DNA from: Pseudomonas parakoreensis
Lineage (GTDB): Bacteria > Pseudomonadota > Gammaproteobacteria > Pseudomonadales > Pseudomonadaceae
Direction: 5' to 3'
Assembly: GCF_021602155.1 (NCBI RefSeq)
Contig: NZ_BQHY01000006.1
Coordinates: 307,573 to 371,572 of the forward strand
DNA length: 64,000 nucleotides
This document shows, one piece after another, positions 10,391 through 18,740 of this stretch (the first letter of the stretch is position 1; each line of letters starts with the position of its first letter). Made by a program: the position numbers and the translations under genes. The notes under the pieces were generated by a model. That model was not told the DNA's origin. It made no database searches and saw nothing but the letters and a program-made list of their open reading frames with translations.

Positions 10391-11184
10391 GTACTCCAGA
10401 ACCGGTCGGGTTCACCGACGAGCAGACCCGTGTCGAAGCCTCGGTGCGCCGTTTCACCGTGCTGACGGTCAACACCCACAAGGGTTTCACCGCACTCAAT
10501 AGACGTTTCATCCTCCCGGAGTTGCGCGAAGCCGTACGCAGCGTGGCCGCCGACGTGGTGTTTCTGCAAGAAGTCCACGGCACCCATGAACATCATCCCA
10601 AGCGCTACAGCAACTGGCCGACGATGCCGCAGTACGAGTTCCTCGCCGACAGCCTGTGGCCGCAATTCGCCTATGGACGCAACGCGGTGTACCCGGAGGG
10701 CGATCACGGCAATGCGCTGCTGTCGAAATTCCAGATCATCCGCCACGACAACCTCGATGTTTCGATCAGCGGCCATGAGAACCGTGGCGTGTTGCATTGC
10801 GTGCTGCGCCTGCCGGGCGATGGCGTCGAGGTGCATGCGATCTGCGTGCATCTGGGCCTGCGCGAAAGCCATCGCAATGCGCAACTGAAGCTGCTGGGCG
10901 AGCGCATCGCGCAACTGCCGGCTGATGCCCCCGTGATCGTCGCCGGTGACTTCAATGACTGGCGCCAGCGCGCCGATGCGCTGCTCGAGCCCTGCGGCCT
11001 GCGCGAAGTGTTCGCCGAACATCACGGCAAACCGGCGCGCAGTTTTCCGGCACGTCTGCCGATCCTGCGCCTGGACCGCATCTACGTACGTAACCTCAAG
11101 GCCAGCCAGCCAAACGTGTTGACAACACGGCCTTGGTCACACCTTTCCGACCACGCCCCGTTATCGGTGGAGATCGAACTATGA
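10387..11184 (+). CDS. Endonuclease/exonuclease/phosphatase family protein (YbhP-like)
   Basis: A 265-residue metal-dependent phosphodiesterase-fold (EEP/DNase I-like) protein. Visible catalytic motifs are NTHKGF (about 30), VVFLQEVHG (Mg-binding Glu), GNALLSK, VHLGL (catalytic His), VAGDFNDW (Asp/Asn pair) and LSDHAPL near the C-terminus. E. coli ybhP, of the same family, lies directly upstream of clsB (ybhO) as here, and a lipid or nucleic-acid substrate is not established. It starts within the stop of the DUF72 gene and overlaps clsB by 4 bases, so all are translationally coupled. Confidence 0.85.
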   Translation: MSTPEPVGFTDEQTRVEASVRRFTVLTVNTHKGFTALNRRFILPELREAVRSVAADVVFLQEVHGTHEHHPKRYSNWPTMPQYEFLADSLWPQFAYGRNAVYPEGDHGNALLSKFQIIRHDNLDVSISGHENRGVLHCVLRLPGDGVEVHAICVHLGLRESHRNAQLKLLGERIAQLPADAPVIVAGDFNDWRQRADALLEPCGLREVFAEHHGKPARSFPARLPILRLDRIYVRNLKASQPNVLTTRPWSHLSDHAPLSVEIEL

Positions 11185-12455
11185 GCAGCGCACCGCTGGA
11201 GAAATCCGCCGTGGAACCGATCAGCATCAACCCGCCGGTACGCGAGCCCGGACCTGTCGATGTCGAGTACAACTGGCAGGGCAACAACCGTGTCGAGTTG
11301 CTGGAAAACGGCGAGGAATATTTCCCTCGGGTGTTCGACGCCATGCGTGCGGCGAAGAGTGAAATCCTGCTGGAGACCTTCATCGTTTTCGAAGACAAGG
11401 TCGGCGCAGAGTTACAGCAGATCCTGATCGACGCCGCCCGGCGCGGCGTGCGCACCACCGTCAGCCTCGACGGTTTCGGCTGTGGTGAGTTGACCACCGG
11501 TTATCTCGCGGCATTGAGCGACGCCGGCGTGCACCTGCAGATGTTTGATCCGGCGCCCAAACACCTGGGTTTTCGCACCAACTGGTTCCGCCGTCTGCAC
11601 CGCAAAATTGTAGTAGTCGACGGACTGATCGCGTTCATTGGCGGGATCAACTTTTCCGGCGATCACCTGGCCGACTTCGGCCCCGAAGCGAAACAGGATT
11701 ACGCGGTGCAGGTTCAAGGGCCGGCGGTCGCTGACATCCATCATTTCGCCCTACTGCAAAGCGGTCGGCCGGGCCGCGCACGCTTCTGGTGGCAACGTCG
11801 GCGCCAGCGTCGGGCAGACATGGCTTTCAACGATCACGACGGTCAGGTGCGCCTGGTGTTTCGTGACAACGATCAGCACCACACCGACATCGAAGACGTG
11901 TACTTGCACGCATTGCGCCGGGCCAAACGCCGGGTGGTGATCGCCAACGCCTACTTCTTCCCCGGCTACCGCCTGCTGCGCGAGCTCCGCAACGCGGCGC
12001 GCCGTGGCGTCGAGGTGCGCCTGATCCTGCAAGGTCAACCGGACATGCTGGTGGCCAAACTGGCGGCGCGCATGACCTACGACTACCTGCTCAAGGCCGG
12101 GGTGCAGATCCACGAATATTGCCAGCGCCCGCTGCACGGCAAAGTCGCCTTGGTGGATGAGGAATGGAGCACGGTCGGTTCGAGCAATCTCGACCCGCTG
12201 AGCCTGTCACTGAACCTGGAAGCCAACGTGCTGATCCGCGATCGCACGTTCAATCAGCACTTGTTCCAGCGTCTCGAAGACCTGAGCCACAACCACTGCA
12301 AGGCGATGGACCCGAGCAAGGTGCCACGCGGACGGATCTGGCACATGACCGTGGGGTTTCTGGTGTTCCACTTCCTGCGGCATTTCCCGGCGATGGCCGG
12401 TTGGCTGCCGGCGCACAAACCACGGCTCAAGCCGTTTCGGGGGCACATGTCATGA
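11181..12455 (+). CDS. clsB: Cardiolipin synthase B
   Basis: A phospholipase-D superfamily enzyme that makes cardiolipin (and, in E. coli ClsB, other phospholipids by transphosphatidylation) at the inner membrane. The 424-residue protein has both HKD motifs: H140-x-K-x4-D147 (HRKIVVVD) followed by GGIN, and H319-x-K-x4-D326 (HGKVALVD) followed by GSSNLD. There is no N-terminal membrane anchor, as in ClsB/YbhO and unlike ClsA. The start ATG at 11181 overlaps the preceding stop (ATGA). The frame is open slightly further upstream but inside the previous gene. Confidence 0.88.
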   Translation: MSSAPLEKSAVEPISINPPVREPGPVDVEYNWQGNNRVELLENGEEYFPRVFDAMRAAKSEILLETFIVFEDKVGAELQQILIDAARRGVRTTVSLDGFGCGELTTGYLAALSDAGVHLQMFDPAPKHLGFRTNWFRRLHRKIVVVDGLIAFIGGINFSGDHLADFGPEAKQDYAVQVQGPAVADIHHFALLQSGRPGRARFWWQRRRQRRADMAFNDHDGQVRLVFRDNDQHHTDIEDVYLHALRRAKRRVVIANAYFFPGYRLLRELRNAARRGVEVRLILQGQPDMLVAKLAARMTYDYLLKAGVQIHEYCQRPLHGKVALVDEEWSTVGSSNLDPLSLSLNLEANVLIRDRTFNQHLFQRLEDLSHNHCKAMDPSKVPRGRIWHMTVGFLVFHFLRHFPAMAGWLPAHKPRLKPFRGHMS

Positions 12456-13426
12456 GCCATTCCCCAGCGCAAGCAGCGCCCGCCGTGCATTCTCGATGGA
12501 GTCGCTGGAAACGCCCACTGACGCTGCTGTTCTTCCTCGCGTTGATCGTGTTGCTGACGATGTTTGCCACCCGCATCGAATGGGCGGAAGTGCTGCAGAC
12601 CCTGGCCGACTTCAAGGTGCGCACACTGCTCATCGCCGCCGGCGTGACCCTGTTGAGTTTTCTCACCTACGCCAGCTTCGACCTGATCGGGCGCACCTAC
12701 ATCCGCCAGGACCTGACCTGGAAACAGATCCTCCCGGTGGGGATCATCAGCTATGCGTTCAACCTCAACCTCAGCGCCTGGGTCGGCGGGATCGCCATGC
12801 GCTATCGGCTGTATTCGCGCCTGGGGGTGAGCAAAAGCAACATCGCCAAGATTCTCGGTTTGAGCCTGGCCACCAACTGGTTCGGCTACATGACGATTGC
12901 CGGCGTGGTGTTCAGCAGCGGCCTGGTGAGCATGCCGCCGGGCTGGAAAATCAGCAGCGATGCGTTGCAGGGTATTGGCGTGCTGTTGCTGCTGCTGAGT
13001 GCCGGTTACCTCGCCGCGTGCCAGTTCTCCAAGCGCCGCGAGTGGTCGATTCGCGGGGTGGAAATCAACCTGCCGTCCCTGCGCATGGCCGTTCTGCAAC
13101 TGCTGCTGGGGGCGCTGAACTGGTCGCTGATGGCGGCGGTGATTTTCACCTTGCTACCGGGCAAGCTGGATTATCCATTGGTGCTTGGCGTGCTGTTGAT
13201 CAGTGCGATTGCCGGGGTCATCACCCACATTCCGGCGGGGCTTGGAGTGTTGGAAGCGGTGTTCGTCGCGCTGCTGCAGCACGAAGTTTCGCGGGGCAGT
13301 CTGGTGGCGGGATTGCTGGCGTATCGGGCGATTTATTTTCTTTTGCCGTTGTTGATCACCGTGGTGATGTACCTGCTGGTCGAGGCCAAGGCGAAGGCGT
13401 TGCGGATCGAGAAGACGCCCTCCTGA
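12452..13426 (+). CDS. YbhN/UPF0104 family membrane protein
   Basis: A 324-residue polytopic membrane protein with about eight hydrophobic segments, of the family that also supplies the flippase-like part of lysylphosphatidylglycerol synthases (UPF0104, E. coli YbhN). The family signature AWVGGIAMRYRLYSRLGVS and the late ITHIPAGLGVLEAVF are visible. The ATG at 12452 overlaps the clsB stop by 4 bases. Position after ybhP- and clsB-like genes matches E. coli ybhP-ybhO-ybhN. A role in moving or positioning cardiolipin is an inference from this context. A solitary REP-like fragment follows at about 13441-13456. Confidence 0.85.
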   Translation: MSHSPAQAAPAVHSRWSRWKRPLTLLFFLALIVLLTMFATRIEWAEVLQTLADFKVRTLLIAAGVTLLSFLTYASFDLIGRTYIRQDLTWKQILPVGIISYAFNLNLSAWVGGIAMRYRLYSRLGVSKSNIAKILGLSLATNWFGYMTIAGVVFSSGLVSMPPGWKISSDALQGIGVLLLLLSAGYLAACQFSKRREWSIRGVEINLPSLRMAVLQLLLGALNWSLMAAVIFTLLPGKLDYPLVLGVLLISAIAGVITHIPAGLGVLEAVFVALLQHEVSRGSLVAGLLAYRAIYFLLPLLITVVMYLLVEAKAKALRIEKTPS

Positions 13427-13440
13427 GTTTTTGGTAATGG

Positions 13441-13456
13441 CTTGCTCGCGAAGGTA
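13441..13456. repeat. Solitary REP fragment
   Basis: GCTTGCTCGCGAAGG, the right half of the REP core seen at 5613-5703, without an inverted partner nearby. It lies between the convergent ybhN-like and hydrolase genes. Confidence 0.4.
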
Positions 13457-13475
13457 TCCGAAAAGACAAAACACA

Positions 13476-14234
13476 CTATGTGGACTGAATAATGCTCAAC
13501 CGCTCACCCACCACCATCTCGGTAATCCAGTCCACCAGAATCGAGGTGTAGGCCTGCTGCGAAACCGGGTCGCTCAGCGCATGGTCAGCACCGTCGATGA
13601 TCCGGTGCGTCAGCGAATGCGTCTGCTGACACGCGGCGCGGTAACTCATGATCGTGGCGTGGGGCACGTAGTCGTCGGTTTCCGATTCCACCAACAACAC
13701 ATCCCCGGTGAACTGCGAACAGGCGTGCAAGGCGCGGTTACTGTCGGCACGCACCAGCGTCGCCCGATAGTCACGCAGATCAGCCTTGTCCAGATCCCGC
13801 TTGGGTGTATGCCATTGCTCGTCGCGATACAGCGCCGGCACTCGCAGCGCCAGCCAGCGCACCGGGCGCAGCGAGGTGAGAATCGACGCGAGATAGCCGC
13901 CATAACTGGTGCCGACTACCGCAATCGCCGAAGTGTCGAGCGCCGGATGCGCCAACAGGCGATCGTAGGCCGCGAGCAAGTCACGCAGGTTATCTTCGCG
14001 CGTCACCCGGGTCAGCGGAATGCCGGTGCCACCGGTGTGTCCGCGCAGGTCGAAGGTCAGGCACACACAACCCAGCCCGGCGATGCCCTTGGCGCGCTCC
14101 AGATCACGCTCCTGGCTGCCACCCCAGCCGTGCACAAACAACACGCCGGGGACTTTCGATTTGGGACTGAGAAACGTCCCGCTCATCTGTTCGTCATCAA
14201 TGTCGATCTGAATGCTTTCGCTTCTAGCCGTCAT
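13476..14234 (-). CDS. Alpha/beta hydrolase (dienelactone hydrolase/S9-like)
   Basis: A 252-residue cytoplasmic serine hydrolase. The nucleophile elbow is GTSYGG with Ser110, the oxyanion region is VLFVHGWGG (31-39), and the likely acid and base of the triad are Asp187 or Asp188 (SETDDYVP) and His218 (DGADHALSD). No signal peptide is visible. The substrate is unknown. It overlaps the end of the upstream DUF3182 gene by 11 bases, so the two form a coupled pair. Confidence 0.8.
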   Translation of the reverse strand: MTARSESIQIDIDDEQMSGTFLSPKSKVPGVLFVHGWGGSQERDLERAKGIAGLGCVCLTFDLRGHTGGTGIPLTRVTREDNLRDLLAAYDRLLAHPALDTSAIAVVGTSYGGYLASILTSLRPVRWLALRVPALYRDEQWHTPKRDLDKADLRDYRATLVRADSNRALHACSQFTGDVLLVESETDDYVPHATIMSYRAACQQTHSLTHRIIDGADHALSDPVSQQAYTSILVDWITEMVVGERLSIIQST

Positions 14235-15333
14235 AGGATTTGACCGTTACGTATTTGAGGAGAAAGTCGCTGTTCTCGGCCGGGCCGCGATAGATTTCGA
14301 TGGCGTCCGCCGGCAGGCTTTGATCACCGTAGGTTTCTACGGTCGACACACGGATCGCCCGCATCTGCGGAGCGTTGACAAAGCTCTGCAGCGCGGCCAG
14401 TTCAGCGCTGCTGGCACCGCCCATGCGCCAGGATTGTTCGAGCACACCGCTGCGCGGTTTGCCATTGCTGTCCAGGCCTTGAGCGATGTCGTAGTTGCGC
14501 CGCGAGGCGTAGAAATCTGGATAAGCCTCATCCGCCGCCCGGTCGAAAATCTGGGCCTGCTTGATGGCCAGTCGCACGTCATCCGGCAAGTCCAACGCCA
14601 GCAGATCTTCGTAGCCGCCCTGCACTACCAACAGATTCGAACCACCATATACGTCTTCGCCATGGGCATCCTTGGTCAAGTATTGATCACCGCAGTAGCT
14701 CAGCACCTTGCCGCCGATGAATGACTGACCGACGCTGTGGGTGACGACCTTGCTCAAGTCCTGCTCCAGCACCACGCCATCGCGGAACAACGCTGCTGCA
14801 TCCACTCGAGCGAGGACCTCGTCGAACGCGTCGAGGCTGTTGATAACTTCCTGACCGCGACCGGCACAGGCGTGAATCGGCTTGAGGCGAATGGGGCCGC
14901 TGTACAGCAGGTGTTCGGCGGCGGGCCGCGCGTCCTCCAGGGCAAACACGGTCAAGCCATCGAGCACCACGTCGCGCACACGCTCGCAGAACTGCGGCGC
15001 CCAGCCTTGCGGCGCGTAGGCCAGATGGCTGCGCAGGCCGTGACTGATGGCTTTGGTGCAGATGAAATCGTGTTCGACGAATCCGCCCCATAAATCATCC
15101 GCGCTTTTGATGCCCAAGGCCTGTGCCTGTCCGGCGCCGACAATGGTTTGCGTCGGCACCCAGTACAGATCACGACCGCGGTGTTTTTCCGGGTCGTAGC
15201 TGCCAGCAAATCTGAGCCCGAGAATCTGCGCCAGCCAACGGGCCAGCGCCTTGTTGGTCTGCACTTCATGGTGTGGCGCGCCAGCGCGCACCGAGTGCGC
15301 GACGACGATTTTTCTGCCTGGCGTCGGGGTCAT
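14224..15333 (-). CDS. DUF3182 family protein, ATP-grasp-like
   Basis: A 369-residue protein that I assign to DUF3182, a family without known function. The start is the ATG at 15333, preceded by AAGGGGG; the frame stays open upstream without family sequence. The segments LKPIHACAGRGQEV (Lys151 and a Gly-rich loop) and VVLEQDL (Glu190) are arranged like the nucleotide-binding lysine, loop and hinge of ATP-grasp ligases; this reading is inference. Its 3' end overlaps the hydrolase gene by 11 bases, so a ligase-hydrolase pair acting on one metabolite is possible. Confidence 0.65.
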   Translation of the reverse strand: MTPTPGRKIVVAHSVRAGAPHHEVQTNKALARWLAQILGLRFAGSYDPEKHRGRDLYWVPTQTIVGAGQAQALGIKSADDLWGGFVEHDFICTKAISHGLRSHLAYAPQGWAPQFCERVRDVVLDGLTVFALEDARPAAEHLLYSGPIRLKPIHACAGRGQEVINSLDAFDEVLARVDAAALFRDGVVLEQDLSKVVTHSVGQSFIGGKVLSYCGDQYLTKDAHGEDVYGGSNLLVVQGGYEDLLALDLPDDVRLAIKQAQIFDRAADEAYPDFYASRRNYDIAQGLDSNGKPRSGVLEQSWRMGGASSAELAALQSFVNAPQMRAIRVSTVETYGDQSLPADAIEIYRGPAENSDFLLKYVTVKSYDG

Positions 15334-15437
15334 GCGTCCCCCTTGCAGCGATGGGTGAATGGAGTGATGAACGGTGCAGAGATCAGGCCAATCGGGGGGC
15401 TGTGGAAAACTTCGGCAGATCAAATGCTTGCCGAAAA

Positions 15438-15452
15438 CGTGATGGCATCACG
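15438..15452. promoter_or_regulatory. Palindrome upstream of the DUF3182 gene
   Basis: CGTGATGGCATCACG is a perfect 7-bp inverted repeat around a central G, about 105 bases before the DUF3182 start. It could be an operator. No other copy was noticed in the window. Confidence 0.3.
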
Positions 15453-15565
15453 CCCGTTTCAATCTGCACGACCGGGCGTCAGGATCCGGTAATTTGCACG
15501 ATTTCAGCAGCCCCAGATTTCAATGCGGGTGGGGGCTTGCTTCCACAGGTCATGGCGTGTCTGGA

Positions 15566-16546
15566 CTATCCCGAGACACCAAACCGCGCCCGATAATCAC
15601 TTGGCGTCAGTCCGGTGATTTTCTTGAAGATCGCGCGAAACGCGCCGGGGTCCTGATAGCCCACAGTCCATGCAATGTGATCGATAGTGCCGTTGCTGTA
15701 TTCCAGCAACTCTCGTGCCTTGCCGACCCGCAGATGCTGGCAATACTCGGTCGGTTTCAACCCGGTCGCCGCACGGAAGCGCCGCAAAAATGTGCGCTCC
15801 TCCAGGCCTGCCCGCTCTGCCATCGAGGTCAGCGAAACATCAGTGGCGCCGGTGCTCTGCAGCCAATGCTGAACCTTGAGAATCGCCGCGTCGCCATGAC
15901 TGAGGATCGGTGCAAAATTGCTCCCGCAGGCACTGGCGCTGTCGCTGTGCTCCATCACCAGAAAGCGCGCGGTGCCGCTGGCGATGCTCGGCCCGAGCAG
16001 CCGGTCGACCAGGCGCAAGCCCAGTTCCGACCAGGCCATCAGCCCGGCGGTGGTGATCAAGTCGCCGTCATCGACAATCGGCGTATCCGCCTTGAGCCGG
16101 ATGTTCGGATAACGCTCGGCAAACGCCTTGGCCGAGGTCCAGTGCGTGGTGGCGCTACGCCCGTCGAGCAGACCGCTTTCGGCCAGCAGCATCGACCCCA
16201 CACAGACACCGCCGAGGGTTGCACCACGGGCATGCTGATCACGTAGCCATTGCAACCATTGCGCTGAAACGCTGGCCGCAGAAAAGCTGCCGAGGGACGG
16301 TGGAATCAGCACTGCCAGCAAATGACTGTCAGCGCCGGGATGACTGTCGTACACCCGCTGCGGCGTCTGCTCGGCGTCGGCTTTCCAGTGACTGACGCGC
16401 AGCACCGGTAACTGCGCCGCCTGACGCTCGGCAGCGATCCGGTTGGCGACCGCAAACAGATCGTTCAGCCCATGCACCGCCGCCAGTTGCACGCCCGGGT
16501 ACATCAGTACGCCCAGTTCCACCGTGGCGGCCCTTTCTGCGCCCAT
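15566..16546 (-). CDS. GlxA family transcriptional regulator (DJ-1/PfpI + AraC HTH)
   Basis: A 326-residue regulator with an N-terminal DJ-1/PfpI-like (glutamine-amidotransferase-like) sensing domain over about residues 10-190 and a C-terminal AraC-type double helix-turn-helix (LQSTGATDVSLTSMAERAGL through FKKITGLTPSDYRARF). The domain-1 segment GGVCVGSMLLAESGLLDGR carries the nucleophile-elbow cysteine position of the family. I start at 16546, where AGGGG precedes MGAERAAT; the frame is open far upstream but runs antisense to the next gene. It is transcribed away from the isochorismatase-like gene, which it probably controls. Confidence 0.85.
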   Translation of the reverse strand: MGAERAATVELGVLMYPGVQLAAVHGLNDLFAVANRIAAERQAAQLPVLRVSHWKADAEQTPQRVYDSHPGADSHLLAVLIPPSLGSFSAASVSAQWLQWLRDQHARGATLGGVCVGSMLLAESGLLDGRSATTHWTSAKAFAERYPNIRLKADTPIVDDGDLITTAGLMAWSELGLRLVDRLLGPSIASGTARFLVMEHSDSASACGSNFAPILSHGDAAILKVQHWLQSTGATDVSLTSMAERAGLEERTFLRRFRAATGLKPTEYCQHLRVGKARELLEYSNGTIDHIAWTVGYQDPGAFRAIFKKITGLTPSDYRARFGVSG

Positions 16547-16645
16547 GTCAGTTTTCCCCTGCTTATTGTCGGTCCGGCCAATCCTCGAAACGTCGGCCAG
16601 CGCCAATACTGAATCCACTTCCAGCCCATGCATCGAGGACACACC

Positions 16646-17194
16646 ATGACCAGACAAGCGCTCATCGTAGTCGATATCCAGAACGACTACTTCCCCCAAG
16701 GCAAGTGGCCGCTGGTGGGGGCTGAAGCCGCCGCCGACAACGCCGCACGGCTGCTCGCCGCGTTCCGCGAAGCGGGCGATCCGGTGGTGCACATTCGCCA
16801 CGAATTCACTTCGGCCGACGCGCCGTTTTTTACCCCGGGCTCGGACGGCGCAAAACTGCATCCCAAAGTACTCAATCGTCCGGACGAACCGGTGGTCCTC
16901 AAGCACTTCGTCAATTCGTTCCGGGAGACCGAGTTGCAATCGATTCTCGATGAACAAGGCATCAGGGATCTGGTGATTGTCGGCAGCATGAGCCACATGT
17001 GCATCGACGGCATCGCCCGTGCGGCAGCGGACCTGGGCTACGGCGTCACGGTAATCCACGACGCCTGCGCCTGCCGTGACCTGGAATTCAACGGGGTCAC
17101 GGTGCCTGCCGCTCAGGTCCACGCGGCATTCATGTCGGCACTGGGTTTCGCTTACGCCAGCGTGGTCTCGGCGGAGGAGTTTCTGGGGCGCTGA
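16646..17194 (+). CDS. Cysteine hydrolase, isochorismatase family
   Basis: A 182-residue isochorismatase-fold hydrolase. The catalytic triad is readable as Asp10 (VVDIQNDY), Lys86 (VVLKHFVNSF) and Cys119 (SMSHMCIDG), with the typical cis-peptide region before the cysteine. Family members hydrolyse isochorismate, nicotinamide or other amides and ureides; the substrate here is not determined. It is divergent from a GlxA-type regulator with about 100 bases between the starts, a common regulator-target pairing. An intrinsic terminator follows. Confidence 0.85.
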   Translation: MTRQALIVVDIQNDYFPQGKWPLVGAEAAADNAARLLAAFREAGDPVVHIRHEFTSADAPFFTPGSDGAKLHPKVLNRPDEPVVLKHFVNSFRETELQSILDEQGIRDLVIVGSMSHMCIDGIARAAADLGYGVTVIHDACACRDLEFNGVTVPAAQVHAAFMSALGFAYASVVSAEEFLGR

Positions 17195-17222
17195 TCCATC
17201 ACGACACACCCGGTAAAAACTT

Positions 17223-17250
17223 GCGCCCGCCACGTTGCGGGCGTTTTTTC
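17223..17250 (+). terminator. Rho-independent terminator
   Basis: The inverted repeat GCCCGC-CACGTT-GCGGGC is followed by GTTTTTTC, just after the isochorismatase-like gene. It separates that gene from the yjf-like operon. Confidence 0.85.
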
Positions 17251-17263
17251 GTCTGTCATGAAA

Positions 17264-17325
17264 ATCTCACGCGTGAGCCATTGATGGCACTCTGAATTGG
17301 TTGTAGTGTGGCTCACGCGTGAGAT
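17264..17325 (+). promoter_or_regulatory. Twin palindromic operator flanking the yjf-like operon promoter
   Basis: The perfect 12-bp palindrome CTCACGCGTGAG occurs at 17266-17277 and again at 17312-17323, 46 bp centre to centre. The flanks are mirrored too: ATCTCACGCGTGAGCCA at 17264-17280 and its exact reverse complement at 17309-17325. Between them lie TTGATG (17281-17286) and TAGTGT (17304-17309) with a 17-bp spacer, a weak sigma-70-like promoter bracketed by the two sites. The first gene starts 22 bases downstream. Strong repression by a dimeric regulator occupying both sites is the simplest reading (inference). Confidence 0.7.
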
Positions 17326-17346
17326 GTTCATAACGGAGTCATTGCC

Positions 17347-18015
17347 ATGAAAAGCCGCTCCCCCACTGTTGCGTCAGAGAGCCCAAAGGGAGAGCGCTCG
17401 AAATCGTCCGCGAAAAAACCGTCGAGCTTCTACATGAAGCAGATGCGCGCGGGCCTGGCTGCCGCCGGTTATGTGAAACACGAAACTTGGGTGCTTCCGG
17501 AAAACCGAAGCTTGCTCAAGCAGATGGAGCAACAGCTACGCCAACCGATTCTGGCTGGCTCATTCATGTCGGAGAATTACATGAGCGCAGGCAACAACTG
17601 GAACATCGATAGCCTCTTCAACGCCCTCAAGGCACTGGACGAGGTGGCTTCGCACGAGATCACGCTGTCTCTGATCCAGAGCTCCGAACCCAGCATCAAG
17701 CTGGAAATGAACGAATTCGGCGGTCTGCCGATTCACATCGCCGTGGCCGGTCAGCAGATCATCGTCGACACCGTGCTGGTGGACATCGATTCGATCACTG
17801 ACGTGCGCGCCTTCAACGACGCCGTGCTGCGCAGCCGGGAAATGTTCCCGCTGTCATCGATCGGCATCGAGTCGATGCCCAATGGTCAGACCGTTTACAA
17901 CATGTTTGGCGCTCTCAGCGCCGACTCGAGCCTGACCAACGTCGTCACCGAGGTGAAAACCCTGGTCGACAACGTGCAGCGCGCGAGCGAAGCCTTCGAA
18001 CACTTCTTCAAGTAA
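17347..18015 (+). CDS. YjfI-like DUF2170 protein with N-terminal RHH-like segment
   Basis: A 222-residue protein. Residues about 84-222 (from NNWNIDSLFNAL) match the DUF2170/YjfI family, whose function is unknown. The E. coli protein is only about 133 residues, so the first 80 residues here are extra: a basic Ser/Lys-rich tail, then KQMRAGLAAAGYVKHETWVL followed by a helix to about 66. This pattern (helix, AAGY turn, strand with WVLP, helix) resembles MazE-like/ribbon-helix-helix DNA-binding domains. I infer that this protein may bind the twin palindromes upstream of its own gene. It heads the operon and is followed 17 bases later by the pspA-like gene. Confidence 0.75.
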   Translation: MKSRSPTVASESPKGERSKSSAKKPSSFYMKQMRAGLAAAGYVKHETWVLPENRSLLKQMEQQLRQPILAGSFMSENYMSAGNNWNIDSLFNALKALDEVASHEITLSLIQSSEPSIKLEMNEFGGLPIHIAVAGQQIIVDTVLVDIDSITDVRAFNDAVLRSREMFPLSSIGIESMPNGQTVYNMFGALSADSSLTNVVTEVKTLVDNVQRASEAFEHFFK

Positions 18016-18032
18016 TCAACAGGGAATATCCA

Positions 18033-18731
18033 ATGACTCAGTCCATCTGGAGCAAGTTGTTCACCGCTCTGCGCGGCGGCGCCAATGAAGTCGGCGAAGC
18101 GATCGTCGACCAGCAGGCCCTGCGCATCCTCGATCAGGAGATCCGCGACGCTGACACCGCGCTGTCGAACGCGCGCCGCGAGCTGGTCACCATCATGGCC
18201 AAGCACAAGCTGGCCGCCGACCGCGTGAGCGAGTACGACGCCAAGATCAAGGACCTGGAAGCCAAGGCGGTTGCCGCGCTGAACGCCGGCCGCGAAGACC
18301 TGGCCATGGAAGTGGCCGAAGCGATTTCGACCCTGACCAACGATCTGACCGCCGAGAAAGCCCAGAGCGACGAGTTCGGCACCTACGCCGAAAACATGCG
18401 CAAGGACATTACCAAGGCCGAGTCGCGGATCAAGAGCCTGCGCCAGCAAGTGGACATGGCCAAGGCCCGTGAAAGCGTGCAGAAGGCGCAGGTCAGCGCG
18501 TCCATCGCCAGCGGCGGCGCCAACGGCAAACTGGAAACCGCCGTCGGCACGCTGAACCGTCTGCAGGCCAAGCAGCAGCAACGCGCTGCCGAGCTGAGCG
18601 CCGCCGACGAACTGGCCGACGCTTCGACCGGCAACGACCTGGAGCGCAAACTGCGCGACGCCGGCATCACGCCGAACGAAGGCAGCGCCAATGCGATTCT
18701 TGAGCGGCTGAAACAGAAGTCCGCGCAGTAA
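18033..18731 (+). CDS. PspA/IM30 family protein (YjfJ-like)
   Basis: A 232-residue, almost wholly alpha-helical coiled-coil protein of the PspA/IM30/Vipp1 family, which assembles on the inner membrane and preserves its integrity under stress. The conserved N-terminal stretch runs from an amphipathic start (SIWSKLFTALRGG) through ILDQEIRDAD. There is no sigma-54 activator PspF next to it, in contrast to the classical psp operon. Position after a DUF2170 gene matches E. coli yjfJ. A perfect REPIN hairpin followed by T6 comes right after the stop and may end part of the transcripts. Confidence 0.88.
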   Translation: MTQSIWSKLFTALRGGANEVGEAIVDQQALRILDQEIRDADTALSNARRELVTIMAKHKLAADRVSEYDAKIKDLEAKAVAALNAGREDLAMEVAEAISTLTNDLTAEKAQSDEFGTYAENMRKDITKAESRIKSLRQQVDMAKARESVQKAQVSASIASGGANGKLETAVGTLNRLQAKQQQRAAELSAADELADASTGNDLERKLRDAGITPNEGSANAILERLKQKSAQ

Positions 18732-18740
18732 AATCGCTCT

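Noticed and set aside
15527-15547. REP-like fragment GGGGGCTTGCTTCCACAGG near 15530.
   Set aside because: It matches only part of the REP core and has no inverted partner, so I do not list it as an element.
16547-17233. Extension of the GlxA-type regulator to 555 residues on the minus strand.
   Set aside because: The extra part is antisense to the isochorismatase-like gene, whose catalytic triad is intact. A ribosome binding site supports the start at 16546.
17285-17300. Sigma-54 promoter (TGGCAC and a following TTG) before the yjf-like operon.
   Set aside because: The spacing to the next TTGG is one base off the strict GG-N10-GC rule, and the -12 element reads GG rather than GC. No PspF-like activator is encoded nearby.
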